From Emmonsiellopsis sp. PD_33 (Eukaryota; Ascomycota; Eurotiomycetes; Onygenales; Ajellomycetaceae), in contig JANTQF010000588.1 of assembly GCA_032988165.1 (NCBI GenBank), forward strand, positions 1 to 11,098: 11,098 nucleotides of DNA. Reading direction: 5' to 3'. Shown here piece after piece: positions 8,456-11,098 of this stretch; the first letter of the stretch is position 1; each line of letters starts with the position of its first letter. The translations under genes and the position numbers were made by a program. Below the pieces are notes generated by a model, which worked only from the letters and a program-made list of their open reading frames with translations, ran no database searches and was not told the DNA's origin.

Positions 8456-10203
8456 TCACCATCCACCAACAAACACCCCAACCACCACCACCCCCATCAC
8501 CGTCATCACCACCCCGCCAACCCCCATAGTCCTCAACCCCCCCGCCCCCCCCTGAACCACACCCCCCACAGTCTCAGTCGCATTAGAAAACCCACACAAC
8601 CCACTCCCATCCATCTTCTCCGCAGGGAAAAACACCTTCGGCAAACCCTTCCCCATCTGCACCCTCAACACCCCCACCCCCTCCACCGTATAATTCCTAC
8701 ACCCCAACACCTCCACCACCTGCATGCCCGGCGTATACGACACCGGCAACTCAAGCATGTACTCGCCCCCCTTCACGCCCTGAGTCGAGTAGATGGTGAG
8801 GACCTGACGGCCCTCGACGCCCTTGCGGACGGCGATGGTGCTGCCGTCTGTGTATAGGGGGTAGGACGTGGTGGAGAGGTAGTCGGCGTTGAGGCGGATG
8901 GCGTGGGAGCGGATTTTGTTGAGGCTTGCGGTGAGGGTGTAGAGAGGGGAGGTGGTGGAGTATTTTGAGGTCCAGAGGGCTTCGCGGTTGGTCGGGGTGC
9001 CGGAGCCGGAGAAGTGTTGTTCTTGGCCTTGGTAGTAGAGGGGGATGCCGTCGGAGAGGATGGTGAAGGTTAGGACGTTTTTGGCGAGCTGGGTGGTTGG
9101 TTGTTAGTGGGTTCTGCGTTGGTAAATGGGGGGGATTGAGAGCTCTTTTCCCTTCTTCTGGTGAGGGGAGGGGAGGATAGTTGAGGATAGAATGCACTTA
9201 CGGAAAGATCTTTGGTGTAGGAAGGGAATCGGGGTAGGTCATGATTCTCTGAAAAAGTCGCGAGGGCGCTGACATCCTCGCACACCTCATCTAAAAATGA
9301 TATCTCAGAGGACAAGGCGGTGGTATTCCCAGCAGTAAAAGCTTTGATCATGGCAAAATAAACTGGATAATTTGGGACGCTGGGGATGTAGTTCTGATAT
9401 CCACAGACATTGTGCACATCGCCATCGTACACCTCCCCAGTTGTGAAAACACCAGCTGCATTTGCGATTTTGGCAAGGTAATCCGTCCCTACATGCTTCG
9501 CGGCATCGATTCGAAGACCATCAATCGAGTAGTTCGAGACCAGACCCTTGACCCAGTCCTCCATCATTTTCGTGACAGTGTCGTCCTCCGTGTTGAGATC
9601 GGCAAGCGCAACAATGTCGTCTCCCGTCCAGCATTTTTGCGCCTCGTCGTAATCATCGTAATCTTCGATTTTGCAATAGGAGTGGAAATATTTCCTGTCG
9701 TTAAACGGCTTGAGAATGGAGTAATCGACCGCAGTGGACGGATCACTACCGTTCGTCATAGAGGCCATATTATTGATAACCACATCAACCATGAAATACA
9801 TCCCGCGGTCATGGAGCTGCTTTTGCAGATCGAGAAGATCGGTGCGAGAACCAAAATGGGGGTTCAATTTGTATAGGTCTTGAGGCCAATAGCCGTGGTA
9901 CGCCTCGCCATACTCGACGCGTCCTTCGATATTTTCCGTAACCGGCGAGATCATGATAGCATCAAAGCCCATGCCTTGGATATAATCCAGATGGTTGATT
10001 ATACCCCTCCATGTCCCACCGCATAACAATCCTTTCTTCGTATCACATTTTGCAGAAGTCGACCCATCCGTCCTTGCAAACCTATCCGTGAAGACCTGGT
10101 ATATCGACCTAGACTTCCAATCTGACGTGGTACCCGCAAATGCCAGTCTCGCGAGACAGCAGAAGATGAATAGGGCCCACATCCGATCTGCGGATTGTAA
10201 CAT
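8456..10203 (-). CDS. GPI-anchored alpha-amylase-like GH13 enzyme, probable cell-wall 4-alpha-glucanotransferase (AgtA/AmyD type)
   Basis: Relatives in Aspergillus (AgtA, AgtB, AmyD) act on alpha-1,4-glucan at the cell surface and affect wall alpha-glucan. Exon 1 is 10203-9202, the intron is 9201-9089 (113 nt, GTAAGT, CACTAAC branch, CCAG, phase 0), and exon 2 is 9088-8456, giving 544 aa. The joint SYTKDLS|LAKNV matches the TAKA-amylase layout. The signal peptide is MWALFIFCCLARLAFA, starting at Met1 or Met8. Catalytic residues are Asp233 (GLRID), Glu257 (GEVYDG) and Asp322 (SENHD). Region I reads DVVINN (140-145), so the usual His is Asn145. Eight Cys fit the four TAKA disulfides: 53/61, 177/191, 267/308 and 464/499. 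N-glycosylation sequons are at 151, 224 (a known TAKA position), 293, 466 and 503. The C terminus has the domain C all-beta region, then a Gly-rich linker (QGGAGG) and a hydrophobic tail to GVFVGGW, typical of GPI attachment. A plain secreted alpha-amylase is less likely. Confidence 0.92.
9089..9201 (-). other. Intron of the amylase-like gene (113 nt)
   Basis: Donor GTAAGTGC, branch CACTAAC about 17 nt before the acceptor ACCCAG. Without splicing the frame runs on for 43 codons of Pro/Ser-rich nonsense and stops, losing domain C and the GPI tail. Confidence 0.92.
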
Positions 10204-10985
10204 AAAATCTGCGCTGTTCCTTTTAATTCCAAGCGACCAGCTGCAGAAATAGTACCCAATGCGCTAATAAGCCGCAAGGTTAAGGCCCGCAGGGAGAAGC
10301 AGCGAACTTCCTACGTTTCGCCTTGAAGTTGTAACTCAGAACGCCTTTCCGGATATTGCGCGGGGTTCTTCGTGGCTTCGATAAAAGAATACTTTGGAGA
10401 ATGTGAGTTGACTGCCGTTTTAACTTTATTTCCGCATAGTGTGCTTCCACGGATAGATAGATGGCAATTGGTATATGATAATCGCAAAGCCGTTTTGGGG
10501 AATCGTAGGACGAGTATTCCCCCTGGGCGTCACGTATAGACACGGCTGAATTTCACAAACGCGCGCGTATCAAGCCTCCCCCGCATTCAGCTGGCAGCTT
10601 AGGATCTCCAGCGGACTAGAAGTTAAAAGAGAGTAAAAGAATGAACGTATGAGGCGCTGCTATGCATCTGCTAAAGCGAGACGGCAAAATTTCAAGAATC
10701 AAAAATGAGCGACAAAGATAGAAAAATGAGAGACTGAAAAAGCATCCCCAGATGGTTGAATCTTTCAACTACTCCAGTAGCAAAGATGGTCCGTTGAGCA
10801 TGTTCATAGAATGGGGAAAGAAAGTATTTTCTACTCCCGCGACCCAAGCGAGGGGCAAAAAAAAGCAAAAGGAGAGAGCCACTAGACCAATTGGTCTGCT
10901 GACATTCGGATATGAGTTTTGGAACCTTAATTCAGGGTTTCAAAGGTGTGCCGAAGTTCGTGAGTTCATAACCAGGTTACAGTTC
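10204..10985. promoter_or_regulatory. Upstream region of the amylase-like gene; no gene seen
   Basis: These 782 bases hold no ORF with recognisable content. The longest frames (10280-10543 minus, 87 aa; 10752-10991 plus, 79 aa) look random. Minus-strand sequence just before the ATG is A-rich (aattaaaaggaacagcgcag), a normal fungal leader. A GCGCGCG stretch lies at 10561-10567. I saw no certain TATA box and no certain AmyR site (CGG-N8-CGG). Confidence 0.45.
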
Positions 10986-11069
10986 AACTGACCATCAGAA
11001 TCAGTCAGCTGACTACACTAGGTGAGGTCAGTCAACTGACCTTCCTTAGTGTAATTTATATGGTCAGTT
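10986..11069. repeat. Nested inverted-repeat cluster built on GTCAG/CTGAC
   Basis: Three nested elements are seen. The outer pair is AACTGACCAT (10986-10995) and ATGGTCAGTT (11060-11069), perfect over 10 bp. A 12-bp perfect palindrome AGTCAGCTGACT lies at 11003-11014. An inner inverted repeat has 18-nt arms, 11015-11032 and 11035-11052, with 15 of 18 matching around a 2-nt centre: outer ACACTA/TAGTGT and inner GGTCAGT/ACTGACC are exact. Six copies of GTCAG or CTGAC fall within 84 nt. It may be a transposon or MITE terminus, or a multi-site regulatory element; the window ends too soon to tell. Confidence 0.75.
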
Positions 11070-11098
11070 AACCTCTTATTAATACAAGCTATTACATG

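Noticed and set aside
8346..8555. Pro/Thr-rich + strand frame
   Set aside because: Antisense to the Gly/Val-rich GPI tail of the amylase-like gene; its composition follows from that.
8751..9197. 148-codon minus-strand Pro/His-rich frame
   Set aside because: It is an out-of-frame reading of exon 2 and the intron of the amylase-like gene.
10280..10543. 87-codon minus-strand frame upstream of the amylase-like gene
   Set aside because: No known motif, no clear promoter or splice support, and length within chance for this composition.
10752..10991. 79-codon + strand frame
   Set aside because: No recognisable domain; it ends at the inverted-repeat cluster and looks random.

Overview
The window looks like chromosomal DNA of a filamentous ascomycete (Pezizomycotina, most likely Eurotiomycetes; genus not resolved). 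The genes carry short introns of 54-133 nt with GTRNGT-like donors, CTAAC/CTGAC-type branch points and CAG/TAG/AAG acceptors. The proteins are typical of such fungi: Slx4, Cgi121, a mitochondrial TMBIM5/GHITM-type protein, and a GPI-anchored alpha-amylase-family enzyme. I see no bacterial, phage or viral genes, no tRNA or rRNA, and no CRISPR.

Layout from left to right. (1) Positions 1-905 (+) hold the 3' part of an unrecognised Pro/Gln-rich protein gene with two introns; its start lies outside the window. (2) Positions 906-2268 are a long intergenic stretch with G/T-rich repeats, lying between convergent genes. (3) Positions 4767-2269 (-) are slx4, the scaffold subunit of the Slx1-Slx4 structure-specific endonuclease; it has one intron and encodes 814 aa in my model. 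(4) Positions 4768-5634 are the slx4 upstream region. (5) Positions 6388-5635 (-) are cgi121, an EKC/KEOPS subunit with three exons and 199 aa; its 41-codon middle exon has to be found by reading. (6) Positions 6389-6725 are a short divergent promoter. (7) Positions 6726-7810 (+) are a mitochondrial inner-membrane Bax-inhibitor-1 family protein (TMBIM5/GHITM type) with one intron and 339 aa. (8) Positions 7811-8455 are a convergent intergenic region. (9) Positions 10203-8456 (-) are a GH13 alpha-amylase-like protein with a signal peptide and a C-terminal GPI-type tail; it has one intron and 544 aa, and resembles the AgtA/AgtB/AmyD cell-wall 4-alpha-glucanotransferases. (10) Positions 10204-11098 hold no convincing gene and end in a dense cluster of nested inverted repeats.

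The genes do not form one pathway. They serve DNA repair (slx4), tRNA t6A modification (cgi121), mitochondrial membrane function and cell-wall alpha-glucan metabolism. cgi121 and the TMBIM5-like gene share one 337-bp divergent promoter. I found no convincing new multi-gene system. The most interesting items are a repeated strand-composition switch (C-rich to G-rich coding strand) at the 3' ends of three genes, which meets head-on between convergent pairs; the loss of the conserved region-I histidine in the amylase-like enzyme; SIM-like and S/TQ clusters in Slx4; and the inverted-repeat cluster at the right edge. All coordinates and residue counts come from reading the sequence by hand.
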